A DNA stretch of 64,000 nucleotides, from positions 329,637 through 393,636 of the forward strand of contig JACKNO010000005.1 in NCBI GenBank assembly GCA_024234815.1, read 5' to 3'. Below are positions 33,644 through 42,644 of the stretch, piece by piece. The notes under the pieces were generated by a model. That model worked only from the letters and a program-made list of their open reading frames with translations, did not search any database and was not told the origin of the DNA. A program made the translations under genes and the position numbers. Source of the DNA: Pseudomonadales bacterium (GTDB lineage: Bacteria > Pseudomonadota > Gammaproteobacteria > Pseudomonadales > Halieaceae). The stretch's first letter is position 1. Every line of letters begins with the position of its first letter.

Positions 33644-36600
33644 GGCGGGGGCTGCGAACCCCGGCTGGCCGGCGGCACTTCTGGCTGCGCTACTTCGCCG
33701 GGGGTGTCGTCAAACACCCGGTCGAACTCTACGGTGGGATCATCCCAGGTGCCGGTGGCGGTATATACCGCGCTGGTCAGCCGATTGAGCGGGGTTTCAA
33801 ACACCTTGCTCAGTACAAATACACCCGCCGCCACCGGCAGACCGGCGGCCAGCGCGGCCACCCAGGGCAGGTTATTGGCGACGGGGAGCGTAACCACCAG
33901 TTCACCATCCAGCGCCCTGGATTCCACTACCGAAACACCGCTGAACTGAAAGCTGCTGGCGCCACCCTGCACGTCCATCCTGGGCACTTCTATTCTGCCG
34001 CCCTGCAAAAGCACCTCACCATCCACGTCATCAAAAGGTATCCCCTCTTCGAACATATGTGTCAGGCTGAGACGCTGTACGATCTCCGCAAGGTTGAGAA
34101 TACTGACTACCCGCAACGCGCCGGCGGCGCCACCGGACACTTCGGAAAAATGGCCCTTGCCGATAGCGACACGCAGGGAGCCCTGACCGTGCTGCAGCGA
34201 GAAATCCCGCGGCCCGCCCGCCCATTCCAGCGCGAGGTCGAATGTCCCGGAGTCGGTCTCGATAATTTTCTGATACCCGAGTGCTTGCAGGGTGTTCCCC
34301 AGGTCCTTGAAAACCAGCCTGGCCTCAACGCTAGTCTGGCTGTCCGGACCCTGTCGCCAGACCAATCGACCGGGTTCGGCCGCTTGCAATTCCATCGAGG
34401 CAATATTGCCGGTGATATTCAGCGCCTGCAGGTCGTCGCCTTCACTGCGTAAATCAAAGGCCAGCTCGCCAAGCGAAGCATCGGCCTGACGTAGATCGGC
34501 AATGGTGACCGCCATATCCGGCACCTTGATGATGCGCGCCTCGCGTGACGAACCGGGATAGGATTCCGAGATGGCCGGGCCTGCCAGATCCAGGTAGCGC
34601 AGATCCAGTCGTGATTCGCCATCGCTCACGTACAGCAACTCGCCCTGCAGCCAGTCAGTTTCGACGTCAAGTCGCCATCGCCCGCCCTCATCGGCCAGAC
34701 TGAACAGCACCGGACCAAGATCCTGCCCCTCGGCCAGCAGCCGGTCTACCCGGAGCTTTTCAATGTCGATAGCCAGCGGCGGCGGGCTCCCAGCCGGCTC
34801 GACGGATACCTGCTCTACCGCGGCGACCACCTCCTGATCCGCCGGCGCGTCAGCCATCAAAAATTGCTCCCATTCGAAGCTGTCGGCGTGGGCCACACGC
34901 CCACCGATACGCACCACACCAGGCTCCGGGGCGGGGCGCTCCCCACCCAGTGACAGCGCGGCGGAGTGAAGATGCCCGCCTCTGACATCCAGCTGCGCCG
35001 TGAAGCCGCTGTCCAGCGCCACGCTCACCCCCAGGCTCTCCCCGCCCAGAGACAGGTCCAGGTGCAGCGGTTCGGCGACCCCGGCGGGCTTGTCAAAAGG
35101 CTGCGGCAATTCGAGCGCGACGCCCAGCAGCTTACTGTCGATACTCATCGTCGGCGGCTCACCTGCCCCGGTGACAATGTGTGCCGTCACCGCGGTCTCG
35201 CCCCGGGCAAAATGCGGCATGTCCGGCGCCAGCCAGCGCTGTACATCGTCCACGTCCACGGAGGTCGACAATGCCACCGATACGGCGGTTCGCCCGGTTT
35301 CGGCCTGCGCCGGTCGCTGACTCACCACGGCCTGCAACGGCCGTCCCCACAACTGCCCCGCGAGCTCACGCGAGCTGAAACCCGTCGCGGTATCGTAATC
35401 AAGCACGCCGCCGATACCCCGCAGCGGCAGCCTCCCGGGAAGGATATCCAGGTCGACCTCGTTAAACTTCACCGATACACCAACCCGGGGCGCAAGCGAT
35501 GCGTCAGTGAGATTCAGTTGCAGCTGGAGATCGGTATCTATTTGTCCCGACAACTGCCAGTCAGAAAACGCCTCCCCCACAAGTGGTTGCAGCGGGGAAT
35601 CGTTGACCACGGCAAGGCCGTCGGCGGCGGGTCCCGCCAGCCTGCCATCCAGGGCCAGCCATAGCTGGGCAGCGTGGTCTGACCATACCTCCACGGACAG
35701 GTCCTTAACGTCCGATTCCAGCAGGTTCGCAGTCGCGGCCCAGACGCTGACCTTACTGTCATTGATCAGGACAGTACCGTCGACATTGGAGAGCGGCGGC
35801 CAGTCCGGGTGATAACTCAGTGCGGTGTCCTGGATATTGAAAAACAGCTGCACGGTGCGCAACTCGCTGGCGCCCGCAGTTAGGCTCCCCCGCCAAAGGA
35901 AAGCGCCCTGCTCGATCAATCCGTCGCCAATACTCCCGGCAAGCCAGGAGCGCAGGCCCTCGTCGAGAATGAACGGAATGTATTTGGCTCGCTGTCGGGG
36001 AGCCGTGCTTTGCAGCCCGACGAGCAAATCCATTTCCAGTCCCGTGTCGGTGGGCAGCAGCGGTATGTTCAGGCCGAACAGCACCGGCACAGTCCCTTCA
36101 TCCCCGAGTGCCTGCACCAGGCCACTGGAGAGTTTGACCGCCTCCTCGTCCCAGTCGATGTATATGGTGCCCCGGAAACTGTCATAGTGCAGGGGCTTCT
36201 CGTAAACGGTGGGAAAATCCATGTCGAATTGCGAGCTGTCCAGCACCACGAAGCCACTGCCAGGAGACAACTCTACATAGCCGCGGGCTCCCGTGATACC
36301 GGGCGCACCGTGCCAGGCATCCACGGCGAACTCATCAAACCTGGCCTGCAGCTGCCAGCCGGACTGAAGCTCGCCGGTGTCGGAAATACTGGCCTGCAGG
36401 GATGACAGGGTACCCCTGGGGCTCAGGGTTCGCAGCAGCTCGGCCGCCGCGGCGGGCAGGCTTTCGGTATCCGCCAGCAGGGTACTGAGCGGCGCCAGGG
36501 CCAATCCCTGCGCGCCCAGGTTCAGAGTCTCTCCTCGGATGTTCAGTTGCAGGCGCGGCACCTGCAAATGGGCACCGCCGCGCGCCAGTTCCAGGTCGGC

Positions 36601-37581
36601 GATGGACAACCCCCAACCGCCGTTCTGGTCCGCGAGACTGGCCGCGAAGCCTACCCTGTCCAGGGAAACCTTCCAGGACCCGTCCCGGGCCGACAACTGT
36701 GCGGCATCCATCCTTATTCGCAGCGATGTCGAGGATTTTCCCAGATCCCAGTTCGACCACAACTCCAGACCCAGGCCGCCGTCAACGCGAAGACTGCGCA
36801 GGGAGTCCGGCAACAGATCGTTCACTGCGCCCAGCTCGGCCGTTGCGACATCCAGGTAGAGTCGACCTGTAAACGCCTCGGGCGCGAACGGATTGCCAAT
36901 GCCCTCCCCGAGGAAGAAAATTTCCATCCCCCTTGAAGACAGCAGCTGGCCTTCCAGGTGGCGCCGGCTACCCTCCCGGGAGAGGGCAAGATTGAGATCA
37001 AACCGGCGTTCTTCACCACCGGGAAGAAGCAATTCCAGGTGGACATCATCCAGTGCAAGCTGCTCCAGGGTCAGCAGAAAGCCCTCCAGTGAATCTCCCA
37101 GCGGTGAATCGCCAGCATCGAATCCCCGGATGTGGAGTCGACCGTCAGTATCGAGCTCACCCGCCAATTGCAAACCGCTCAGGTTCAGGAGCGTCATTTG
37201 CAACGAGCCTGCGAGCAGGCTGCCGGCCACGTCCAGGGCAATCCGTCCCTCTGCAAGTTCCATGGTACGCCCACTTTCTCCGGGCATGGTGAGCCGCAAG
37301 CCCTCGAGCACCAATACCGGCGTGAACGAATGCCACTGTGAGCTGACCCGGTCGGCGTCTATGGTGAAAGGAACGCGCTGATTGAGTCCCTGCAGGATTT
37401 CAGCCTGGAACGAGCCAGTCAGGGAGCTGAGCATTCGACCCACGCTGACATAGACCGCCAGCAACACGATCAGAATGACAATCGCGCCCCATAGAACCCT
37501 GCTGAGCGTGTGATAGATGGATTGTTTCAATTTGCGTCCCGCGACCTGGCCTTCATTAACGACGCTTGCCAAGGCTGCCAT
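33625..37581 (-). CDS. yhdP: YhdP family AsmA-like phospholipid transport protein
   Basis: YhdP is a very large inner-membrane-anchored protein of the AsmA/bridge-like family that moves phospholipids toward the outer membrane with TamB and YdbH. The 1318-residue protein has one N-terminal helix (about residues 23-45, VLWGAIVILIVLLAVYVSVG), a long repetitive beta-rich body, and a C-terminal AsmA-like part (GLPVAAGVFVLSKVFETPLNRLTSAVYTATGTW spread over the last 70 residues). I chose the ATG at 37581; no good ribosome binding site is visible and a TTG nearer the helix is possible. It follows rng by 8 bp. Confidence 0.93.
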   Translation of the reverse strand: MAALASVVNEGQVAGRKLKQSIYHTLSRVLWGAIVILIVLLAVYVSVGRMLSSLTGSFQAEILQGLNQRVPFTIDADRVSSQWHSFTPVLVLEGLRLTMPGESGRTMELAEGRIALDVAGSLLAGSLQMTLLNLSGLQLAGELDTDGRLHIRGFDAGDSPLGDSLEGFLLTLEQLALDDVHLELLLPGGEERRFDLNLALSREGSRRHLEGQLLSSRGMEIFFLGEGIGNPFAPEAFTGRLYLDVATAELGAVNDLLPDSLRSLRVDGGLGLELWSNWDLGKSSTSLRIRMDAAQLSARDGSWKVSLDRVGFAASLADQNGGWGLSIADLELARGGAHLQVPRLQLNIRGETLNLGAQGLALAPLSTLLADTESLPAAAAELLRTLSPRGTLSSLQASISDTGELQSGWQLQARFDEFAVDAWHGAPGITGARGYVELSPGSGFVVLDSSQFDMDFPTVYEKPLHYDSFRGTIYIDWDEEAVKLSSGLVQALGDEGTVPVLFGLNIPLLPTDTGLEMDLLVGLQSTAPRQRAKYIPFILDEGLRSWLAGSIGDGLIEQGAFLWRGSLTAGASELRTVQLFFNIQDTALSYHPDWPPLSNVDGTVLINDSKVSVWAATANLLESDVKDLSVEVWSDHAAQLWLALDGRLAGPAADGLAVVNDSPLQPLVGEAFSDWQLSGQIDTDLQLQLNLTDASLAPRVGVSVKFNEVDLDILPGRLPLRGIGGVLDYDTATGFSSRELAGQLWGRPLQAVVSQRPAQAETGRTAVSVALSTSVDVDDVQRWLAPDMPHFARGETAVTAHIVTGAGEPPTMSIDSKLLGVALELPQPFDKPAGVAEPLHLDLSLGGESLGVSVALDSGFTAQLDVRGGHLHSAALSLGGERPAPEPGVVRIGGRVAHADSFEWEQFLMADAPADQEVVAAVEQVSVEPAGSPPPLAIDIEKLRVDRLLAEGQDLGPVLFSLADEGGRWRLDVETDWLQGELLYVSDGESRLDLRYLDLAGPAISESYPGSSREARIIKVPDMAVTIADLRQADASLGELAFDLRSEGDDLQALNITGNIASMELQAAEPGRLVWRQGPDSQTSVEARLVFKDLGNTLQALGYQKIIETDSGTFDLALEWAGGPRDFSLQHGQGSLRVAIGKGHFSEVSGGAAGALRVVSILNLAEIVQRLSLTHMFEEGIPFDDVDGEVLLQGGRIEVPRMDVQGGASSFQFSGVSVVESRALDGELVVTLPVANNLPWVAALAAGLPVAAGVFVLSKVFETPLNRLTSAVYTATGTWDDPTVEFDRVFDDTPGEVAQPEVPPASRGSQPPPQSESP

Positions 37582-37589
37582 TATGAAGT

Positions 37590-39068
37590 TCAGAGCATGG
37601 CTATGTCGAAATGTTCCTGCCCATAAAGGGGCTCCGGCTGCAGGCGGACCCGCGCTGCCGTCGCAGCACACACCTGGGCAAGGCAGGGCGCCTCCTCGCC
37701 CCTCAGCAAAGCCACCACCGCTGGCGCTGCCTGCACCAGGAGCTCGACTTTTTCGCCGGTTCGGGCGACCCGGTTGACCTCCCGGGCGATGTCGTAGCAA
37801 ATCGTGCGGGCGGATTTTATCGCGCCCCTGCCCAGGCACCTGGGGCATTCCTCCCCCAGCGTCTGCAGCAGGTTTTTCCCCGTGAGTTTGCGACTGACTA
37901 TAGCCAGGCCCAGGTCTGACATCCCGCTGAAGGTAGTGGGCGAGGGATCGCGCTGCAGGGACTCCCGCAAAGCACTTTCCAGTTGCCGGCGCTGCTCACG
38001 TCCTGACATGTCGATAAAATCGATAACGATGATGCCGCCGAGATTGCGCAGCCGCAGCTGCCGGGCCACCATCGTCGCAGCCTCAAGATTGGTCTGTAAC
38101 ACCGTTTCCACCGGGTCAGCACCACCCACAAAAGAGCCGGTGTTCACATCAATGGTCGTCATCGACTCGGTCTGGTCGATCACCAGGAAACCGCCACAAT
38201 CCAGTTCCACCCTGCGCTCGAGTGCCTCGCGCACTGCCACCTCGGCGCCAAATGATTCGAATAATGGGCGCTCGCCCCGGTATGCCTGCAGACGCTCGCA
38301 GAGCTCGGGTAAATATTCGCCGCAAAAGTCGCGCAGTTCCTGCAAGCTGGGGGGATGGTCCACCAGTACCCGCTCCAGCGTCGACGCGGCCCTGTCGCGC
38401 ACAATCCGCAAATGCAGCGGCAGGTCAGCGTACAGCAACCCCGGGGCGGTGGACTCCTGGCTACAGCGGCGCACCCTGGCCCACAAGCGCTGGAGATAGC
38501 GCAGCTCTGCGCGCAGCGTCGCGAGATCGCTGCCCTCGGCCGCCGTGCGCAGAATATAGCCGCCGCTTTCCCCCAGCCCCTCCAGGGCGAGCGCCTCCCG
38601 CAGACAGGAAAGCAGGCGCGCCCGCTCTGCGGCGGCGTCGATGCGCTGGGAGATGCCGAGCCGGGCCGATCCAGGCAGAAAGACCAGGCAGCGTGAGGAC
38701 AGCGACAGGCTGGAGCTGAGGCGGGCTCCCTTGTCACCGAGCGGGCCGCGGGTCGCCTGTACCAGCAGTTTCTGGCCCTGGCGAAGGTAGTCACCGATAG
38801 CGGAGTGACGCTCGGTCCCGTTGCCAGATTTGGCACTCATCGCCTCGGCCAGGTCCGACTGGTGAATAAACCCGGTACGTTCAGCGCCAATATCCACGAA
38901 CGCGGCCTGCATTCCAGGCAACACCCTTACGACCTTGCCGCTATAGATATTGCCTACGAGTCCACGGCCGGCACTGCGTTCAATATGGATTTCCCGGACC
39001 TCCCCATTTTCCAGCAACGCTACCCGCATCTCCCCGGGTAAGGCGTTGACCAGGAGCGTCTCACTCAT
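37590..39068 (-). CDS. rng: ribonuclease G
   Basis: RNase G matures the 5' end of 16S rRNA and degrades some mRNAs. The 492-residue protein has an N-terminal S1 domain (AAFVDIGAERTGFIHQSDL), the RNase H-like/5' sensor core and the catalytic aspartates in SMTTIDVNTGSFVG and IIVIDFIDM, plus the zinc-link CPRCLGRG. The ATG at 39068 overlaps the maf stop by 8 bp; the frame continues upstream inside maf, but the family begins here. It is short, lacking the RNase E scaffold tail. Confidence 0.97.
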   Translation of the reverse strand: MSETLLVNALPGEMRVALLENGEVREIHIERSAGRGLVGNIYSGKVVRVLPGMQAAFVDIGAERTGFIHQSDLAEAMSAKSGNGTERHSAIGDYLRQGQKLLVQATRGPLGDKGARLSSSLSLSSRCLVFLPGSARLGISQRIDAAAERARLLSCLREALALEGLGESGGYILRTAAEGSDLATLRAELRYLQRLWARVRRCSQESTAPGLLYADLPLHLRIVRDRAASTLERVLVDHPPSLQELRDFCGEYLPELCERLQAYRGERPLFESFGAEVAVREALERRVELDCGGFLVIDQTESMTTIDVNTGSFVGGADPVETVLQTNLEAATMVARQLRLRNLGGIIVIDFIDMSGREQRRQLESALRESLQRDPSPTTFSGMSDLGLAIVSRKLTGKNLLQTLGEECPRCLGRGAIKSARTICYDIAREVNRVARTGEKVELLVQAAPAVVALLRGEEAPCLAQVCAATAARVRLQPEPLYGQEHFDIAML

Positions 39069-39651
39069 CCCCCGGTTCCAGGCTGGTGGCGATACCGTTG
39101 CTGCGCAGCAACTGCCAGGTTTCGGCCAGCGGCAGGCCGACCACATTGCTGTAACTGCCGTGGATACTGCGGATAAAGGCGGCCGCCAGGCCCTGGATAG
39201 CATAGGCCCCGGCCTTGTCCCAGGGTTCGTCGGTGGCGAGGTAGGCCTCGCAAAGCTCGCGCGTCAACGCTATGAACTCCACGCGGGTCTCAACCAGATC
39301 CTGTTCGATGTTCCCCCCACGATAAAGACATACGGCAGTGTAGACCGAGTGGCTGCGGCCACTGAGTCTGGCCAGCATGGCGAGCCCGTCAAAGTGATCG
39401 CGGGGCTTTCCCAGGACATCATCGTCGATGAGCACTGTGGTATCGGCGGCAAGCACCGCATGGTCCGCGGGGAAGCGTTGCGCGACAGCCAGCGCCTTTT
39501 CCATGGCCATACGCTCAACGTAAGCGACCGGGGTTTCACCGCCGTGCCGGCTTTCGTCGATGTCGGCGGGTTCGCACAGGTAGCGCACCCCCAGCTGATC
39601 CAGCAATTCGCGGCGGCGCGGGGAGGCCGATGCCAACACCAGGGAAGTCAT
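39061..39651 (-). CDS. maf: Maf family nucleoside triphosphate pyrophosphatase (YhdE-type)
   Basis: Maf proteins hydrolyse non-canonical and some canonical nucleotides (dTTP/UTP for the YhdE branch). The 196-residue protein begins TSLVLASASPRRRELL and has the acidic catalytic segment AVLAADTTVLIDDDVLGKP and YAIQGLAAAFI. Assignment to the YhdE branch rests on its position between mreD and rng. It starts 1 bp after the mreD stop. Confidence 0.94.
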   Translation of the reverse strand: MTSLVLASASPRRRELLDQLGVRYLCEPADIDESRHGGETPVAYVERMAMEKALAVAQRFPADHAVLAADTTVLIDDDVLGKPRDHFDGLAMLARLSGRSHSVYTAVCLYRGGNIEQDLVETRVEFIALTRELCEAYLATDEPWDKAGAYAIQGLAAAFIRSIHGSYSNVVGLPLAETWQLLRSNGIATSLEPGDE

Positions 39652-39652
39652 C

Positions 39653-40141
39653 TCAGGTCACCATGTAATGCCGACGCAGGCGCCGCAGGACATGCAGGAT
39701 CACCGGCCAGAGCAGTGCACTGGAGACCGCCGGCAGCAAAAACGACAGGGTGGGACTGCCGATACCTTCGAGGTTTTGTACCCATTGGCAAACCAGCTGG
39801 TTGATGCCGACAATTACAAATACCACGGCGGCCTGCTGCAAAACGCTGAACACCCGCAGACGCTGGTACAGGGTGAAGCAGAGCAGCGCCACGACCACCA
39901 GGGCGAATGCATTCTGGCCCAGCACCGCCCCTTCCAGCGCATCGAGCATGACGCCCAGCGGCAGAGCGGTGATTATTCCCACCCGATGCGGTAATGCGAT
40001 GGTCCAGTAAATGAGGGTGAGTGCCACCCACTCCGGGCGCGCAAACAACAACCACTGCGGCAGCGGCAACACCGCCAGTACGTAAGCCACCAGAAATGAG
40101 ACAAGAATTACCCAATAGCCGCGCGCCTCCTGCTGTACCAC
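39653..40141 (-). CDS. mreD: rod shape-determining protein MreD
   Basis: MreD is an inner membrane component of the elongasome. The 162-residue protein has five or six hydrophobic helices and the family pattern (ARPEWVALTLIYW, GVMLDALEGAVLGQNAFALVV). The start is GTG at 40141, 3 bp after the mreC stop. Sequence conservation is low but the mreBCD context is decisive. Confidence 0.95.
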   Translation of the reverse strand: MVQQEARGYWVILVSFLVAYVLAVLPLPQWLLFARPEWVALTLIYWTIALPHRVGIITALPLGVMLDALEGAVLGQNAFALVVVALLCFTLYQRLRVFSVLQQAAVVFVIVGINQLVCQWVQNLEGIGSPTLSFLLPAVSSALLWPVILHVLRRLRRHYMVT

Positions 40142-40144
40142 GGC

Positions 40145-40981
40145 TCAGGGTTCCTGGTGGGCCTGGGTTGAAAAGACCAGCAGCACATGACGACTGCGAT
40201 CTAGCGCAGCGCTGGGCCGGGCCACGACGCGGGCGAACATTTTGCCGGGATCGTGCTCGATTTCGGTGACTACCGCTACCGGGTATCCACCCGGAAAGCG
40301 CTGGCCCAGGCCCGATGTCACCAGCAGGTCGCCCACCTGGATATCAGTGGTGGCGGAAACATGCCGGATCTCGAGGGCGCCGAGCGAGCCGGTGCCCTCG
40401 GCGATGGCCCGTACACCATTGCGATTGACCTGGACCGGGATGGAATGGGTGGCGTCCGTGATGAGCAGCGCACGCGAGGTCGTCGCGCTGACTTCCACGA
40501 TCTGGCCCATCAGTCCATCCGCGTTGATGAGCGGTTGGCCGACGAAAACACCGTCCAGCTCGCCTTTATTCAACACCAACTGGTGCCTCACAGGGTCCGG
40601 TGAGACACCCATCAATTCGGCTACAAGGACATCGTCGCGCAACATCGCGGTGGAATTGAGCAGGGCCCGCAGACGCACGTTCTCCGCCTGCAGCGCGGCC
40701 ATCTGCTGGGAACGGCCCTGCAGAATCAGGTTTTCCCGCGCCAGGCGCTCATTTTCTTCCAGCATCTCGGTCCGGGACTGGACATGCTCCTCACTCCAAT
40801 CCCGCAAACGCAGCGGCAGGTCGGCCAACCAGAAAATGGGGGTGCCCAGCGTGTCCAGCACAGACCGGGTAGTCTCCAGTCTCTGGTAACGCAGATCGGC
40901 GGTGATCAGGGCGAGGATCACGAAAATCGCCAGCAAAAGACGCAGTCCGGCGGAAGACTGTTTGACGAACAGCGGTTTGAT
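40145..40981 (-). CDS. mreC: rod shape-determining protein MreC (probable non-canonical start)
   Basis: MreC is a bitopic periplasmic scaffold that activates PBP2/RodA. The 278-residue product has an N-terminal helix (about residues 14-30), a coiled coil (EENERLARENLILQGRSQQM) and the two beta-barrel domains (GVSPDPVRHQLVLNKGELDGV, GRFPGG-like GQRFPGGYPV). The conserved N-terminus KPLFVKQSSAGLRLLLA is preceded in frame only by ATC (40981), AGT, CTG (40987) and then a stop; there is no ATG, GTG or TTG until the TTG at 40936, which would remove the conserved block. A GTGAGGA sequence lies 6 bases before the ATC. The start coordinate is therefore a proposal. Confidence 0.85.
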   Translation of the reverse strand: MKPLFVKQSSAGLRLLLAIFVILALITADLRYQRLETTRSVLDTLGTPIFWLADLPLRLRDWSEEHVQSRTEMLEENERLARENLILQGRSQQMAALQAENVRLRALLNSTAMLRDDVLVAELMGVSPDPVRHQLVLNKGELDGVFVGQPLINADGLMGQIVEVSATTSRALLITDATHSIPVQVNRNGVRAIAEGTGSLGALEIRHVSATTDIQVGDLLVTSGLGQRFPGGYPVAVVTEIEHDPGKMFARVVARPSAALDRSRHVLLVFSTQAHQEP

Positions 40982-41039
40982 ACTCAGTCCTCACTAAATC
41001 GCGCCACCCCGCCGGCAGGCAGGGCGGCCGTGCAAACCG

Positions 41040-42077
41040 TCACTCTGTAGACAGCAGGTCCATCGTGTGTCGATCCATCCGCTCCATTGCCATTCCACCA
41101 CCGCGGGCGACGCAGGTCAGCGGGTCCTCGGCGACGATGACCGGAAGGCCGGTTTCCTCGGAGATGAGGCGATCCAGATCGCGCAGCAGGGCGCCGCCAC
41201 CGGTCAATACTATACCGCTCTCGGCGATATCTGCCGCCAGTTCCGGTGGTGATTGCTCCAGCGCGGATTTTACCGCCTGCACGATGGACGACAGGGGATC
41301 CTGCAGGGACTCGAGAATTTCGTCGCTATTGAGGGTAAAACTGCGGGGCACACCCTCCGCCAGGTTGCGCCCGCGCACATCGATCTCACGCATCTCGCTA
41401 CCCGCGAAAGCGCAACCGATCTCTTCTTTTATACGCTCCGCGGTGGCATCGCCAATCAGGCTGCCGTAGCGACGGCGCACATGGGCCACAATCGCTTCAT
41501 CGAAACGGTCGCCACCAATTCGCAGGGAATCCCTGTAGACCACCCCGTTGAGCGAGATAATCGCTATCTCGGTCGTGCCGCCACCGACATCCACCACCAT
41601 ACAACCAGTGGCTTCCTCGACGCTCAGGCCGGCGCCGATCGCGGCGGCCATAGGCTCCTCGATCAGGCGGACTTCCCTCGCACCGGCACTGAGCGCCGAT
41701 TCGCGGATAGCGCGCCGCTCTACCTGGGTGGACATACACGGCACACACACCAGTACCCGGGGGCTGGGACGGATGAACTTGCTCTCGTGCACCTTGGCGA
41801 TAAAGTGCTGCAGCATTTTCTCGGTGACCTGGAAATCGGCGATGACGCCATCCTTGAGGGGACGGATCGCGGTGATATTGCCAGGGGTACGGCCCAACAT
41901 ACGTTTTGCCTCCGTACCAACTGCCTCTATGGTCTTTTGGCCATTATGGATGCGAATAGCCACGACCGAGGGCTCATTCAGCACTATTCCCTTGTCGCGC
42001 ACGTAGATCAGGGTGTTGGCCGTACCCAGATCGATGGAGAGGTCACTTGAGAACACTCCGCGCAGTTTTTTCAACAT
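41040..42077 (-). CDS. mreB: rod shape-determining actin-like protein MreB
   Basis: MreB is the bacterial actin that organises lateral wall synthesis. The 345-residue protein begins MLKKLRGVFSSDLSIDLGTANTLIYV and has the phosphate loops (DVGGGTTEIAIISL, ILTGGGALLRDLD) of the actin fold. Length is standard. It is the first gene of mreBCD-maf-rng-yhdP and is divergent from gatC across a 258-bp gap. Confidence 0.99.
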   Translation of the reverse strand: MLKKLRGVFSSDLSIDLGTANTLIYVRDKGIVLNEPSVVAIRIHNGQKTIEAVGTEAKRMLGRTPGNITAIRPLKDGVIADFQVTEKMLQHFIAKVHESKFIRPSPRVLVCVPCMSTQVERRAIRESALSAGAREVRLIEEPMAAAIGAGLSVEEATGCMVVDVGGGTTEIAIISLNGVVYRDSLRIGGDRFDEAIVAHVRRRYGSLIGDATAERIKEEIGCAFAGSEMREIDVRGRNLAEGVPRSFTLNSDEILESLQDPLSSIVQAVKSALEQSPPELAADIAESGIVLTGGGALLRDLDRLISEETGLPVIVAEDPLTCVARGGGMAMERMDRHTMDLLSTE

Positions 42078-42335
42078 TAATTCTTACTACCTTTTGAATA
42101 CAACGGGGGAACTCCGACGCGGAGTCCTGCATGCTTCCCTACCCACCACCTCCAGGCAAATACCGGTAACCTGGAAGGGCTGGAAAAAGCCCTGAAATAA
42201 CTGCGGCGACGGATGATTTCTTGGGGATGTAATTTTCCCGCAACTGTATCAACCACGGGGATTTTGGGCAAGGCGCAAATATGATAACTTTACGCCCCCG
42301 CTGCCCCGGAGGCAGCCCTCCCCGGTTAAAAATAC

Positions 42336-42623
42336 ATGGCTATTGAGCAGAACGAGATAGAAAAGATTGCCGAGCTTGCGCGTATCCGCATCGCGCCTGA
42401 CCAGATCGGCCAGGTAACCGGTCGAATTACCGAAATCCTGGGCATGGTGGATCAGCTGCAGGCGGTCGACACCCGGGACATAGAACCCCTGGCCAACCCA
42501 TTGGATGCCGTGCAGCGCCTGCGGCCCGATGAAGTCACCGAGGAAAATCACCGGGAGGCCTTCCAGGCTATAGCCCCCGCCGTCGAAAACGGCCTCTACC
42601 TGGTTCCCAGGGTCGTCGAATAG
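42336..42623 (+). CDS. gatC: Asp-tRNA(Asn)/Glu-tRNA(Gln) amidotransferase subunit GatC
   Basis: GatC stabilises the GatA-GatB complex that amidates misacylated Glu-tRNA(Gln) and/or Asp-tRNA(Asn). The 95-residue protein has the family pattern EIEKIAELARIRI, LDAVQRLRPDEVTEENHRE. It opens the gatCAB operon. A TATGAT at 42280-42285 could be a -10 box, but no good -35 accompanies it. Confidence 0.97.
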   Translation: MAIEQNEIEKIAELARIRIAPDQIGQVTGRITEILGMVDQLQAVDTRDIEPLANPLDAVQRLRPDEVTEENHREAFQAIAPAVENGLYLVPRVVE

Positions 42624-42644
42624 CGGTGAAGACAGGACAATTAC

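Noticed and set aside
40791..40994. GTG-initiated 67-codon frame as the true mreC start with a frameshift
   Set aside because: Its translation (MRTEYQTAVRQ...) has no MreC features, whereas the other frame preserves the conserved N-terminus continuously.
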